In this document: in pieces, positions 1 to 8,875 of the stretch
Numbering within the stretch: the stretch's first letter is position 1
Layout of the letters: each line of letters opens with the position of its first letter
DNA from: Alcanivorax quisquiliarum
Lineage (GTDB): Bacteria; Pseudomonadota; Gammaproteobacteria; Pseudomonadales; Alcanivoracaceae
Length of the DNA stretch: 64,000 nt
NCBI RefSeq assembly: GCF_023051175.1
Contig: NZ_JALKII010000001.1
Coordinates: 310,001 to 374,000, forward strand
Direction: 5' to 3'
Made by a program: the position numbers and the translations under genes
Notes under the pieces: model-generated
The model's input: the letters and a program-made list of their open reading frames with translations, nothing else
What the model was told of the DNA's origin: nothing
Database searches by the model: none

Positions 1-1
1 C

Positions 2-184
2 TTTGGCGGCGGCGCGCACAAATGCATCGGCCTGCATTTTGCCGAGTTGCAGATCAAGGCGGTGATACACCAGCTGCTCCAGCATTTCAGCTGGACAGTG
101 CCGGAGGATTACCGGATGAAACTGGACATGACCAGCCTGCCGGTGCCTACCGACGGTCTGCCCGTTACGCTGACACGGCGCTGA
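2..184 (+). CDS. Cytochrome P450, C-terminal fragment
   Basis: The window opens inside this gene; 60 residues to the stop are visible. The fragment begins with FGGGAHKCIG, which matches the P450 haem-binding signature FxxGxxxCxG, so the cysteine at fragment residue 8 is the thiolate ligand of the haem iron. The stretch after it (LHFAELQIKAVIHQLLQHF) is the L-helix that normally follows this loop, and the tail PTDGLPVTLTRR is a usual P450 C-terminus. The substrate and subfamily cannot be judged from this piece. A strong hairpin follows the stop. The start lies outside the window. Confidence 0.9.
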   Translation, partial: FGGGAHKCIGLHFAELQIKAVIHQLLQHFSWTVPEDYRMKLDMTSLPVPTDGLPVTLTRR

Positions 185-187
185 AGG

Positions 188-226
188 CAACAAGCGCCGG
201 GCCTGGCCCGGCGCTTGTTTCTCTCT
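188..226 (+). terminator. Rho-independent-like terminator after the P450 gene
   Basis: Perfect 12-bp inverted repeat (acaagcgccggg / cccggcgcttgt) with a 5-nt loop, followed by a T-rich tttctctct run, a few bases after the P450 stop. Confidence 0.8.
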
Positions 227-418
227 GGCTTCGGCGCCCGGCTACGATACCGCTTCTGGCGCCATTCGCTGATTCCGGCCCTGCTTTTTCGGGTGCGCAC
301 GGCCCGCACGCTTATCGTGCTGCTCTCTTTGCTGCTTTCCTTGCTGCCTTTCTTTCTACCTCTCTTTTTGCCTCACCAGCCGTCTTTCTTGCCGCGTTCA
401 TCACTTCTCGCGCAGGCC

Positions 419-1765
419 CTAACGCATCGTCACGAACTCTTCCGCCGCTGTCGGATGAATCCCCAAGGTACGATCAAAATCTGCCTTGGTGGCCCCCATC
501 ACCAGTGCTACGGCAAAGCCCTGCACGATCTCGCCGGCATCTTCCCCCGCCATGTGCAGGCCCAGCACCTTGTCGGTCGCCTCATCGACGACCAGTTTCA
601 TCAGGGTGCGGGTCTTGCTGCTCCCGAGCGTGTAGCGCAACGGCCGGAATTCACTGCGGAACACCTTGACCGCTCCCACTTTTTCCCTTGCCTGCGCTTC
701 GGTCATGCCCACCGTACCGATGTTGGGATGGCAAAATACCGCCGTGGCAATATTGTCGTAACTCAGCGGTGCCGGCTTCTCCGGTGCGAACAGCGTGCGT
801 GCAAGCCACATGCCCTCGGCCAGAGCCACCGGAGTCAACTGCACCCGGTCGGTTACATCGCCTAACGCATAAATGCCGGGCACTGAGGTGGCATAGCCCT
901 CGTCCACCTGAATGGCGCCGCTGTCCCGCAACGCAATGCCCACCTCGGGCGCAAACAGCCCCTCGGTGTTCGGCACCCGGCCCGTGGCGTAAAACACGGC
1001 ATCCACATCCAGCCGCTCGCCGCCTTTCAGATGCAGGCAGCGCCGATTGCCGGGCAGCGCCTCGATCCGCTCCACATCCGTATTGAACCGGGGCCGGGCA
1101 CCACTCTCGGCCATCTGAGCGGCGACAAACTGCCGAATATCATCGTCGAACCCGCGCAAGAACAGCTCGCCCCGGTACAGTTGATGCACCTCGCAGCCCA
1201 ACCCATGCAGAATCGACGCAAACTCGGTGGCGATATAGCCGCCCCCCACCACCGCCACGCAGGCGGGAAGCGCCGGCAGCGAGAACAGATCATCCGAGAT
1301 CAGCGCCAGCTCGCTGCCGGGCAGCTCCGGCACAAAGGGCCGCCCGCCCGTTGCCAGAATAATATTTCGCGTGTGTAGCACGCGATCGCCCGCCTGCACC
1401 TGCCCCGGCGCAAGAATCTGACCATGCGCTTCGATGACTTCCGCCCCGGCATTTTCCAGCAGCCGCCGATAAACACCGTTGAGCCGCTCAATCTCGCGTG
1501 TCTTGTTATCCCGTAGCCGCCCCCAATCAAAGCTGGCATCTCCGGTTTCAAAGCCATAGTCCTGAGCCAGAGTGAAGAGATCACGAAATTCGCTGGCATA
1601 TGCGAACATCTTTTTCGGCACGCAACCGACATTGACACAGGTTCCGCCCAGAAAACGGGACTCCACCACCGCCACACGGGCGCCGAGGCTGGCCGCTATC
1701 CGGGCCGAGCGCACACCACCGGAACCCGCCCCGATGACTACCAGGTCGTACTGCTGTTCAGACAT
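419..1765 (-). CDS. gor: Glutathione-disulfide reductase
   Basis: A 448-residue FAD/NADPH disulfide reductase that regenerates glutathione in the cytoplasm. The N-terminus has the FAD-binding GAGSGG motif (about residues 12-17). The redox-active motif GGTCVNVGCVPKK gives the cysteine pair C43/C48. The C-terminus HPTAAEEFVTMR carries the catalytic base H437. Length and motifs match bacterial Gor rather than lipoamide dehydrogenase. A longer in-frame extension upstream exists, but the ATG chosen here has an AGGAG-type ribosome site and gives the family-standard N-terminus MSEQQYDLVVIG. The gene points away from the lytic transglycosylase, and its 3' end faces the P450 terminator. Confidence 0.95.
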   Translation of the reverse strand: MSEQQYDLVVIGAGSGGVRSARIAASLGARVAVVESRFLGGTCVNVGCVPKKMFAYASEFRDLFTLAQDYGFETGDASFDWGRLRDNKTREIERLNGVYRRLLENAGAEVIEAHGQILAPGQVQAGDRVLHTRNIILATGGRPFVPELPGSELALISDDLFSLPALPACVAVVGGGYIATEFASILHGLGCEVHQLYRGELFLRGFDDDIRQFVAAQMAESGARPRFNTDVERIEALPGNRRCLHLKGGERLDVDAVFYATGRVPNTEGLFAPEVGIALRDSGAIQVDEGYATSVPGIYALGDVTDRVQLTPVALAEGMWLARTLFAPEKPAPLSYDNIATAVFCHPNIGTVGMTEAQAREKVGAVKVFRSEFRPLRYTLGSSKTRTLMKLVVDEATDKVLGLHMAGEDAGEIVQGFAVALVMGATKADFDRTLGIHPTAAEEFVTMR

Positions 1766-2233
1766 TTCCGCTCCTGTCATGTTTAGCCCGTCGCTATGCT
1801 GCCCCGGATGCCGCGGCGTCACAACTGGCAGGCAGCCCACCCATCCGGATCGCCTTCCCGCCCGCGCTCATCAGGACGACGTGCGCGAGCAGCGCTCTTC
1901 ATCTTAATACCCGCCCGGCCCACCCGTCCTAACCAGCGCGTGTTCCGCGTGCGAACCTCTGACTCACCCTGCATCGCGGCAGCCATCCAGATCGCCGCCT
2001 CGCGCCTGACAGCGCGACCATTCACCTTGCACCGCCCCATCGCAAGAGAGGCACCACCGCAAGAGCGGTGCCGCCGCGCTCGATTTGTGATCAAGGCCGC
2101 ACACTCCCCGGCTGGCGTGCCGGCAAAGCTGGGCGCGCAGCGTCTGATACGGCATACTCCCGCGTGCAGCCAGTATAAAGTATGGCCATACAGCTCAGAA
2201 AAGAGGCTGCCGCATCTTCAGGGGGATCGGGGC
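1766..2233. other. Intergenic region between gor and the transglycosylase gene
   Basis: About 470 bases between two divergent genes. Open frames cross it, but they lack ribosome sites and resemble no protein I know. It must hold both promoters. A TATAAAGT-like -10 box lies near 2175, upstream of the transglycosylase, without a convincing -35. I see nothing else. Confidence 0.5.
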
Positions 2234-2866
2234 ATGAACCGCATCAGGCTGATCACGCTTGTAACAGGGCTGCTGGCCGTGTGCCTGCCCGGCTACGCAG
2301 AAGCCGACACCATTTATCAGTTCCGCAGCCCGGATGGCACGCCGCTGTTCACCGATCGCAGTGTCATGCCCGGCGGCTATGAGCTGTTGAGCATTCGCAA
2401 AGGCTGGGATTTCACCCCGCGCGCGCTGAGCACTGACTTGCGCGATCTCTATGACCTGGAAATCCGCTACGCCGCTCGCAGCCATAGTGTCGAGCCGGGG
2501 CTTATCAAGGCTGTGATCCATGCAGAATCACTGTTCGACCGCCACGCCGTATCACGCGTCGGCGCACAGGGCCTGATGCAGCTGATGCCGCAGACGGCAG
2601 CTTTTCTCGATGTCAGCAATCCGTTTGATCCACGCCAGAACATCAGCGGCGGCGCGCGCTTTTTGAGCTACCTGATGGAGCGTTTCGATTCACTGGAGCA
2701 TGTGCTGGCGGCGTATAATGCCGGCGAAGGGAATGTGCGCCGTTACGGCGGCGTGCCGCCGTTTGAAGAGACGCGCCGATACGTCAAAAAAGTGCAGGAG
2801 TTGTTGCCGCGGTATCGCGCTCACTTCGAGCAAGACGATCAGAGCAATACGCTGGCGGCCCGCTGA
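2234..2866 (+). CDS. Lytic transglycosylase, SLT domain with DUF4124-like N-terminus
   Basis: A 210-residue exported murein lytic transglycosylase. A signal peptide occupies about residues 1-23 (ends GYAEA). A short DUF4124-like segment follows (IYQFRSPDGTPLFTDR). The SLT goose-lysozyme-like domain covers about residues 72-195, with catalytic E98 in HAESLFDRHAVS, then GAQGLMQLMP and AYNAGEGNV, which are the standard substrate-groove motifs. It should cleave peptidoglycan glycan strands in the periplasm. The start was chosen for the GGGGGA ribosome site and for the signal peptide; the frame is open well upstream but without secretion features. The gene is convergent with the Rieske gene. Confidence 0.9.
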   Translation: MNRIRLITLVTGLLAVCLPGYAEADTIYQFRSPDGTPLFTDRSVMPGGYELLSIRKGWDFTPRALSTDLRDLYDLEIRYAARSHSVEPGLIKAVIHAESLFDRHAVSRVGAQGLMQLMPQTAAFLDVSNPFDPRQNISGGARFLSYLMERFDSLEHVLAAYNAGEGNVRRYGGVPPFEETRRYVKKVQELLPRYRAHFEQDDQSNTLAAR

Positions 2867-2998
2867 CTGCCTTACGGACTTTCGTCTTTGTCTGCGTCAT
2901 CTGCCATCGGCATGATTATCCGATCACAAAATCCGCTCGCTTATCCTCGACAACCTGATCCCTGCGCCGGCCCTCCGCTGGCACATATCATTGCCATG

Positions 2999-3313
2999 CT
3001 ATCCAGCTGGCAGCTCGACGCCCACCCACTGCCCATCGTAAATCACAGGGTAACAACCTGGCTGCCCGGCCCGACCACTCTCCCGCAGATCGAACAACTG
3101 CCCATGGCCAGGGCAGCGCAGCTGATAGCCGGTGAGTGTCCCACGCGCAAGCTCGGCGCCGGCATGCGGGCACAGCGCATTGATAATAAATATCTCTTGC
3201 TCGACGCATACCAGCAGCAGTTCGTGCCGGCCGACCCGGAATCGAGCCTTCAGGCCATGGTGCAACTGATCTAGCCGCAACAACCGCTGAAACACAAACG
3301 CCCTCCATGCCAT
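2999..3313 (-). CDS. Small Rieske [2Fe-2S] protein
   Basis: A 104-residue protein that is essentially a single Rieske domain. The cluster ligands are visible as CPH (about residues 48-50) and CPGHG (about 66-70), so two Cys and two His bind a 2Fe-2S cluster. Such stand-alone proteins act as small electron carriers or as NirD-like subunits; nothing here names a partner. I chose the internal ATG because GAGGAGAAT precedes it at suitable spacing. An ATG 30 bases upstream is also open and would add ten residues. It lies 72 bases downstream of ppsA on the same strand and may be read through from it. Confidence 0.75.
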   Translation of the reverse strand: MAWRAFVFQRLLRLDQLHHGLKARFRVGRHELLLVCVEQEIFIINALCPHAGAELARGTLTGYQLRCPGHGQLFDLRESGRAGQPGCYPVIYDGQWVGVELPAG

Positions 3314-3352
3314 GCCCCGATATTCTCCTCGTGAGCATCTCATGGAGGGCGT
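3298..3352. repeat. 12-bp perfect inverted repeat around the Rieske start
   Basis: acgccctccatg and catggagggcgt form a perfect 12-bp inverted repeat with a 31-base loop. The loop holds the ribosome site and start codon of the Rieske gene. It could fold in the ppsA-Rieske transcript. There is no T-run, so it is not a classical terminator. Confidence 0.55.
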
Positions 3353-3385
3353 GTGCAGGCTAGTCAGCCTGTCAGCACAGCTTTA

Positions 3386-5758
3386 TTACCTGCCGTGCTT
3401 TTCCGCCAGATAGAACCAGGTGGCAAGCACCGAGTCCGGGTTCAGTGACACGCTGGAGATACCCTGCTCCATCAGCCACTTGGCCAGATCCGGGTGATCC
3501 GACGGCCCCTGCCCGCAAATACCGATGTACTTGCCGGCCTTGTTGCACGCCTCGATCGCCATGCTCAGCAGTTTCTTCACGGCCGGATCACGTTCGTCAA
3601 ACAGGTGGCTGACGATACCGGAGTCCCGATCCAGGCCCAGTGTCAGCTGGGTCAGATCATTGGAGCCGATCGAGTAGCCATCGAAGTGTTTCAGGAACTC
3701 GTCGGCCAGCAGCGCGTTAGTTGGCAGCTCGCACATCATGATGATGCGCAGGCCCTCGTCACCACGCTTCAGCCCGTTGCGTGCCAGCAGGTCGATGACG
3801 TGCTCCGCCTCGCCGACTGTTCGTACGAACGGCACCATCACTTCAACGTTGGTGAAGCCCATCTGCTCGCGTACTTTCTTCAGGGCACGGCATTCCAATT
3901 CGAAGCAATCACGGAAGTTCTCGCTGATATAGCGCGAGGCGCCTCGGAAGCCGAGCATCGGGTTTTCTTCTTCCGGCTCGTACAGCTTACCGCCAATCAG
4001 GTTGGCATACTCGTTGGACTTGAAGTCCGACAGCCTCACGATCACTTTTTCCGGGTGGAAAGCTGCCGCAAGCGTACTGATACCCTCCACCAGCTTCTCG
4101 ACGTAGAAGTCCACCGGCGACGCGTAGCCCGCAATACGCTTGTCCACCGTCTGTTGCAGCTCACGCGGCAGGCTGTCGTAGTTCAGCAAGGCCTTGGGGT
4201 GCACACCGATCATGCGGTTGATAATGAACTCCAGGCGGGCCAGCCCCACGCCCTGGTTCGGCAGTGTGGCAAAATCGAACGCCCGGTCCGGGTTGCCTAC
4301 GTTCATCATGATCTTGAACGGCAGCTTCGGCATGGATTCGATCGAGTTGCGCTGAACCTCGAATTCCAGACGGCCTTCATAGATCTTCCCGGTGTCACCT
4401 TCTGCACAAGACGCAGTGACCAGCTGGCCATCAGTCAGCAGCTCTGTCGCGTCGCCACAGCCGACAATGGCCGGCACGCCCAGCTCGCGCGCAATAATGG
4501 CCGCGTGGCAGGTGCGCCCGCCGCGGTTGGTGATGATCGCCGCCGCTCGCTTCATCACCGGCTCCCAATCCGGATCGGTCATGTCAGTGACCAGCACATC
4601 GCCGTCCTGGACGCGATCCATCTCCTTGATATTATTGACCACTCTCACCGGGCCGGCGCCAATGCGCTGGCCGATGGCACGGCCTTCCACCAGCACCTTG
4701 CCCTTCTGCTTGAGCAGGTAACGCTCCATGACGGAGACATCGGAACGGCTCTTTACTGTCTCCGGGCGGGCCTGCACGATGTAGATCTTGCCGTCATCGC
4801 CATCCAGTGCCCACTCGATATCCATCGGATGGCCGTAGTGTTTTTCGATCTCGATCGCCTGGCGCGACAGGTCTTCGATCTGCTCCTCGGAGAGGGAGAA
4901 ACGCAAGCGGTCTTCACGGCTGACGTCCACCACTTCCACCGATTTGCCGGCCGAAGCCTCCGAGCCGTAGATCATCTTTTGCAGCTTGGAGCCGAGGTTG
5001 CGCCGCAGAATCGCCGGACGCTTGTTCAGCAACGTCTTTTTATGAACGTAGAACTCGTCCGGGTTGACGGCGCCCTGCACCACCATCTCGCCCAGGCCGT
5101 AAGACGAGGTGATGAACACCACATCCCGGAAGCCAGACTCGGTATCCAGAGTGAACATGACCCCGGCGGCGCCGGTTTCCGAGCGCACCATGCGTTGGAT
5201 GCCTGCGGACAGTGCCACCCCCGCGTGCTCGAAGCCCTGGTGTACACGGTAGGAAATCGCCCGATCATTGAACAACGAGGCAAACACCTCCTTGATCGCG
5301 ACCAGCACATTGTCGACGCCACGAATATTGAGGAAGGTTTCCTGCTGGCCGGCAAACGAGGCATCCGGCAAGTCTTCGGCTGTGGCCGAAGAACGAACCG
5401 CCACCGCCAGCTCGGCATTGCCATCGCTGATGCGGGCAAAGGCGTCACGAATCTGCTGCTCCAGCTCGGGCTGGAACGGCGCCTCGACGACCCAGTTGCG
5501 GATCTTTGCGCCCGTCTCTGCCAGCGCCACCACGTCATTGACGTCCAGCTGGCTCAACGCCTCGTTGATCTTGCGGGTCAGGTCATTGTGCTCTAGGAAA
5601 TCGCGATAGGCCTGCGCCGTGGTAGCGAATCCGCCGGGCACGGAAACGCCCGCCGCCGCCAGATTGCTGATCATTTCACCCAGGGACGCGTTCTTGCCCC
5701 CGACCGTTTCCACGTCGCCTTTGCCCAGGCGTTCAAACCAGACTACGTACTCCGCCAA
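3386..5758 (-). CDS. ppsA: Phosphoenolpyruvate synthase (pyruvate, water dikinase)
   Basis: A 790-residue cytoplasmic enzyme that makes PEP from pyruvate and ATP (AMP + Pi released), the entry to gluconeogenesis from C2/C3 substrates. The N-terminal ATP-binding domain starts [23 protein letters not shown]. The phosphohistidine domain carries [15 protein letters not shown] near residue 420, where the His is phosphorylated. The C-terminal PEP-binding domain has [19 protein letters not shown] and [11 protein letters not shown]. Length equals the E. coli enzyme (792). It is divergent from two ppsR genes whose products control its phosphorylation. The 266-base gap between them holds the promoters. 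The link to fatty-acid or alkane growth is inference. Confidence 0.97.
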   Translation of the reverse strand: MAEYVVWFERLGKGDVETVGGKNASLGEMISNLAAAGVSVPGGFATTAQAYRDFLEHNDLTRKINEALSQLDVNDVVALAETGAKIRNWVVEAPFQPELEQQIRDAFARISDGNAELAVAVRSSATAEDLPDASFAGQQETFLNIRGVDNVLVAIKEVFASLFNDRAISYRVHQGFEHAGVALSAGIQRMVRSETGAAGVMFTLDTESGFRDVVFITSSYGLGEMVVQGAVNPDEFYVHKKTLLNKRPAILRRNLGSKLQKMIYGSEASAGKSVEVVDVSREDRLRFSLSEEQIEDLSRQAIEIEKHYGHPMDIEWALDGDDGKIYIVQARPETVKSRSDVSVMERYLLKQKGKVLVEGRAIGQRIGAGPVRVVNNIKEMDRVQDGDVLVTDMTDPDWEPVMKRAAAIITNRGGRTCHAAIIARELGVPAIVGCGDATELLTDGQLVTASCAEGDTGKIYEGRLEFEVQRNSIESMPKLPFKIMMNVGNPDRAFDFATLPNQGVGLARLEFIINRMIGVHPKALLNYDSLPRELQQTVDKRIAGYASPVDFYVEKLVEGISTLAAAFHPEKVIVRLSDFKSNEYANLIGGKLYEPEEENPMLGFRGASRYISENFRDCFELECRALKKVREQMGFTNVEVMVPFVRTVGEAEHVIDLLARNGLKRGDEGLRIIMMCELPTNALLADEFLKHFDGYSIGSNDLTQLTLGLDRDSGIVSHLFDERDPAVKKLLSMAIEACNKAGKYIGICGQGPSDHPDLAKWLMEQGISSVSLNPDSVLATWFYLAEKHGR

Positions 5759-6024
5759 GGTCCTGCTCCCTCAATTTCCGGAATGGATTGGATATGCCGG
5801 CCGCTATTCTACTCAAAAATCCTGGCAGTTTCTCGCTTCTCGTTCAGTCAGGCTGTGGATCAGCTTCTCCGCGGGCTCGCCGCCGGGCAGATATCCCCGG
5901 CGCAGGCCATCACGGGGTTGCGACTGGCAGGCGCCCTCGCTAGCCTAGGCGCTCCTGGCCGTCTGCACGCAGCACCGGCCCGACGGCCCACCCCTCGCAC
6001 CGATGCCGGGAGCCTGAACCACCC

Positions 6025-6843
6025 ATGAAGCGTACGGCCTTTTTCCTCTCGGACGGGACCGGCATTACCGCCGAGACCTTGGGCCACTCCATGCTGAGCC
6101 AGTTCAGCGGAGTGGTTTTTGAGCAGATCACCCTGCCTTTCGTGAACTCTCATGAAACCACCGCCGAAGCGGTGGCCCGCATCAACGAGGCCGCCGAACG
6201 GGATGGCGCCCGCCCTATCGTGTTTTCCACCTTGGTCAATGAAGAGCACCGCGAGATTCTGAGCCGGTGCCGGGCACTGATTCTCGACATGTTCGCGGTT
6301 TTTCTCGGCCCGTTGGAGGAAGAACTCGGCGTGCGCTCCAGCCACAAGGTTGGCCAGAGCCACTCGATACGGGATCACGAAGCCTACCGTATCCGCATGG
6401 AAGCGGTGCATTTTGCGCTGGACAACGATGATGGCGCCCGCACTCGGCACTACGATATGGCCGACATCATCCTGATTGGGGTATCGCGCAGTGGCAAAAC
6501 GCCGACCAGCCTCTACCTGGCACTTCAGTTCGGTCTTTATGCGGCCAATTACCCTCTCACCGAGGATGATTTCGACGATCTCCGCCTGCCCAAGGCGCTC
6601 CTGCCCCATAAAGACAAACTGTTCGGCCTCACCATCGATACCGAGCGGCTGGCCGCCATCCGCAGCGAGCGCAAGGCGGGCAGTCGTTACGCCTCACAAC
6701 GGCAATGCGACATGGAAACCCGCGCACTTGAGGCGCTGTTCAATCGTTACAATATTCCCAGCATCAACGCCACGGAACTCTCCATCGAGGAGATTTCCAC
6801 GCGCATCCTGGCGAAAACCGGGCTGCAACGGCGCTTGCAGTAA
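6025..6843 (+). CDS. ppsR: PEP synthase regulatory protein (bifunctional kinase/phosphorylase), copy 1
   Basis: A 272-residue DUF299-family protein. Members inactivate PEP synthase by ADP-dependent threonine phosphorylation and reactivate it by Pi-dependent dephosphorylation. Visible motifs are the N-terminal SDGTGITAE (about residues 9-17), the P-loop GVSRSGKTPTSLYLA (about 152-166), and the C-terminal SRYAS and SIEEISTRI. It reads away from ppsA, its expected substrate. The N-terminal motif matches the canonical E. coli form (SDGTAITAE), so this copy is the better candidate for the standard regulator. Confidence 0.93.
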   Translation: MKRTAFFLSDGTGITAETLGHSMLSQFSGVVFEQITLPFVNSHETTAEAVARINEAAERDGARPIVFSTLVNEEHREILSRCRALILDMFAVFLGPLEEELGVRSSHKVGQSHSIRDHEAYRIRMEAVHFALDNDDGARTRHYDMADIILIGVSRSGKTPTSLYLALQFGLYAANYPLTEDDFDDLRLPKALLPHKDKLFGLTIDTERLAAIRSERKAGSRYASQRQCDMETRALEALFNRYNIPSINATELSIEEISTRILAKTGLQRRLQ

Positions 6844-6923
6844 CGCACCCTTCGATCGCTGTGGCTATACAGTAGCCGCCCTGCTCTGGCATGCTGAAGC
6901 CACCTTGGATACAAGAGCCAGGC

Positions 6924-7742
6924 ATGACTCAGCGCACAGTGTTTATCGTCTCCGGCGGCACCGGCATCACGGCAGAAGCCATCAGTAATTCCATGTTGAG
7001 CCAGTTCGGTGATATTCACTTTGAACAGCGCACTCTCATCTATGTCCGCAGCGATGAAGATTGTCACGACATCGTGCGTCAGATTCGCGAGGCGGCAGAG
7101 CGCAACCACAGCAAACCGGTGGTCTTTTCTACCCTCGTCAACCCCCGGCATCGAGAGATGCTGAGCAAATCCGGCGCACTGGTGCTGGATCTGTTCGGCA
7201 CCTTTCTGGAGCCGCTTGAAGGCGAGCTGGGCATTCGCTCCAGCGAAAAAGTGGGCCACAGCCACGCCGTGCGCGATCCATCAGCTTATCGGCTACGCAT
7301 TGATGCGGTACATTTCGCGCTGGAAAATGATGATGGCGCCCATACCCGACATTACGATCAGGCCGATATTGTGCTGATCGGCGTATCACGCAGCGGCAAG
7401 ACGCCCACGAGCCTTTACCTTGCGCTCCAGCTCGGGCTTTACCCCGCCAACTATCCCTTCACGGAAGAGGATTTCGACGATTTGCGCCTGCCCGAGGCAC
7501 TGGAGCCTCATAAAGACAAGCTGTTCGCGCTGCTCATCGACCCCGAGCGCCTGACCGCAATTCGCCAGGAACGCATGGCCGGCAGCCGCTACGCATCGGC
7601 GCAGCAGTGCGAGGCCGAAGTACGCGCCTTCAACGCCATTGTGGCGCGTTACGGCATCCCGTCGATCAATGTGACTGAGCGATCAATCGAAGAAATTTCG
7701 ACGAAGATACTGGCGGCAACGGGGTTGAAGCGGCGGGTGTAG
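6924..7742 (+). CDS. PEP synthase regulatory protein paralogue, copy 2
   Basis: A second DUF299 protein of exactly the same length (272 residues) as its upstream neighbour, similar along its full length, about 80 bases downstream on the same strand. The P-loop GVSRSGKTPTSLYLA is intact. The N-terminal motif is SGGTGITAE instead of SDGTGITAE, losing the acidic residue. The ATG chosen is preceded by AAGAGCCAGGC; an upstream in-frame ATG adds 11 residues without a better site. It may be a duplicated regulator with a changed activity or another target of the PEP-utilising family. Function beyond family membership is unknown. Convergent with wecE, with a 5-base gap. Confidence 0.88.
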   Translation: MTQRTVFIVSGGTGITAEAISNSMLSQFGDIHFEQRTLIYVRSDEDCHDIVRQIREAAERNHSKPVVFSTLVNPRHREMLSKSGALVLDLFGTFLEPLEGELGIRSSEKVGHSHAVRDPSAYRLRIDAVHFALENDDGAHTRHYDQADIVLIGVSRSGKTPTSLYLALQLGLYPANYPFTEEDFDDLRLPEALEPHKDKLFALLIDPERLTAIRQERMAGSRYASAQQCEAEVRAFNAIVARYGIPSINVTERSIEEISTKILAATGLKRRV

Positions 7743-7747
7743 ACGCT

Positions 7748-8875
7748 TTAACACTGCCGCATCAATTCAGTCACCGCATCGATTACCTGCGCCTGCTCTG
7801 TGTCGGTGAGCGCGTAATAAAGCGGCAACCGCACCAGATCGCCACAGGCTGCAAGGGTATGCTTGGCACTACCCTGAAAACGGCTGTTCAGCAGGCCGGC
7901 GGGCGCAGTGTGCAGCGGCGTATAATGACTGCAAGCCTCCACCCCTTTTTCGGCCAACGCGGCAATCCAGGCGTCACGCGAAAGGCCGGGCGGCAAGCGC
8001 AGATAGAACAAATGCCCGTTGTGGCGACAGCCTGCCGGCACCGACTGTATGCCAAACCCCTGCGACGCTCCCAGCGGGCCCAGCATTTCGGCATACCGTT
8101 GCCACAGCGCACGACGACGCTCGTTGACTTTCTCCGCTGCCGACAGTTGCGCATAAAGACAGGCCGCCTGCACCTCGCTGGGCAGATAATTGCTTCCCAC
8201 TACCTGCCAGGTGTAACGATCCACGTCCCCACGCAAGAAGGCATCGCGATCCGTGCCCTTTGTGCGTATGAGCCGGGCGCGCTCCGCCATGCGCGGTTCG
8301 TTCACCAGCAACATGCCGCCTTCACCGCCGCTGGTATAGTTTTTTGTCGCATGAAAACTCAGCGCACCAAGATCGCCAATACTGCCCAGCGGCCTGCCAC
8401 GCCACTGCGCCATGACGCCGTGTGCAGCGTCTTCGATGACCAGCAGACCATGCCGCTTCGCCAGCGGCAGGATGGCCTCCATCTCGCAGGCCACGCCACC
8501 GTAGTGCACCACCACCACCGCTCGCGTGCGCTCTGTGATAGCCGCTTCGATAGCCCGCTCGTCGATATTGCAGGTATCCGTGCGGATATCCACGAACACC
8601 GGCATCGCGCCGCGTAATGCAAACGCATTGGCGCTGCTGACGAAGGTGTAACCCGGCAGGATCACCTCATCACCGGGCCCGATATCCGCCACCAGTGCAG
8701 CCAGTTCCAGGGCATGGGTGCAGGATGGGGTCATCAGCGCCACACTGCCGCCCGTGTGACGATGAAACCAGCTCTCGCATTCCAGACGAAAACTTGTGCC
8801 CAGCTCCGCCCGTAACACCTCGTTCACACAGGCAAGCTCGGTTCCCAGATACAGCGGCCTATTGAAGGGGATCAT
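7748..8875 (-). CDS. wecE: dTDP-4-amino-4,6-dideoxygalactose transaminase (WecE/RffA-like)
   Basis: A 375-residue PLP-dependent DegT/DnrJ/EryC1 aminotransferase. It starts MIPFNRPLYLGTEL, as E. coli WecE starts MIPFNAPPVVGTEL, and is collinear with it to the end (TPSCTHALE, PGYTFVSSANAF, VHYGGVACEM). The Schiff-base lysine sits in SFHATKNYTSGGEGG. It should convert dTDP-4-keto-6-deoxyglucose to dTDP-4-amino-4,6-dideoxygalactose. The start overlaps the rfbA stop as ATGA, so translation is coupled in the rfbB-rfbA-wecE operon. A much longer upstream frame exists but lies inside rfbA. Confidence 0.92.
   Translation of the reverse strand: MIPFNRPLYLGTELACVNEVLRAELGTSFRLECESWFHRHTGGSVALMTPSCTHALELAALVADIGPGDEVILPGYTFVSSANAFALRGAMPVFVDIRTDTCNIDERAIEAAITERTRAVVVVHYGGVACEMEAILPLAKRHGLLVIEDAAHGVMAQWRGRPLGSIGDLGALSFHATKNYTSGGEGGMLLVNEPRMAERARLIRTKGTDRDAFLRGDVDRYTWQVVGSNYLPSEVQAACLYAQLSAAEKVNERRRALWQRYAEMLGPLGASQGFGIQSVPAGCRHNGHLFYLRLPPGLSRDAWIAALAEKGVEACSHYTPLHTAPAGLLNSRFQGSAKHTLAACGDLVRLPLYYALTDTEQAQVIDAVTELMRQC

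Noticed and set aside
22-669. A 215-codon plus-strand frame at the window start
   Set aside because: It runs out of frame through the P450 tail, crosses a terminator and enters the antisense of gor.
1819-2094. A 91-codon minus-strand frame between gor and the transglycosylase
   Set aside because: Arg/Ala-rich composition, no ribosome site, and no resemblance to a known protein.
3494-5596. A 700-codon open frame antisense to ppsA
   Set aside because: It is the shadow of a GC-rich conserved gene: His/Arg/Leu-rich, no known motif, while the opposite strand encodes a full PEP synthase.
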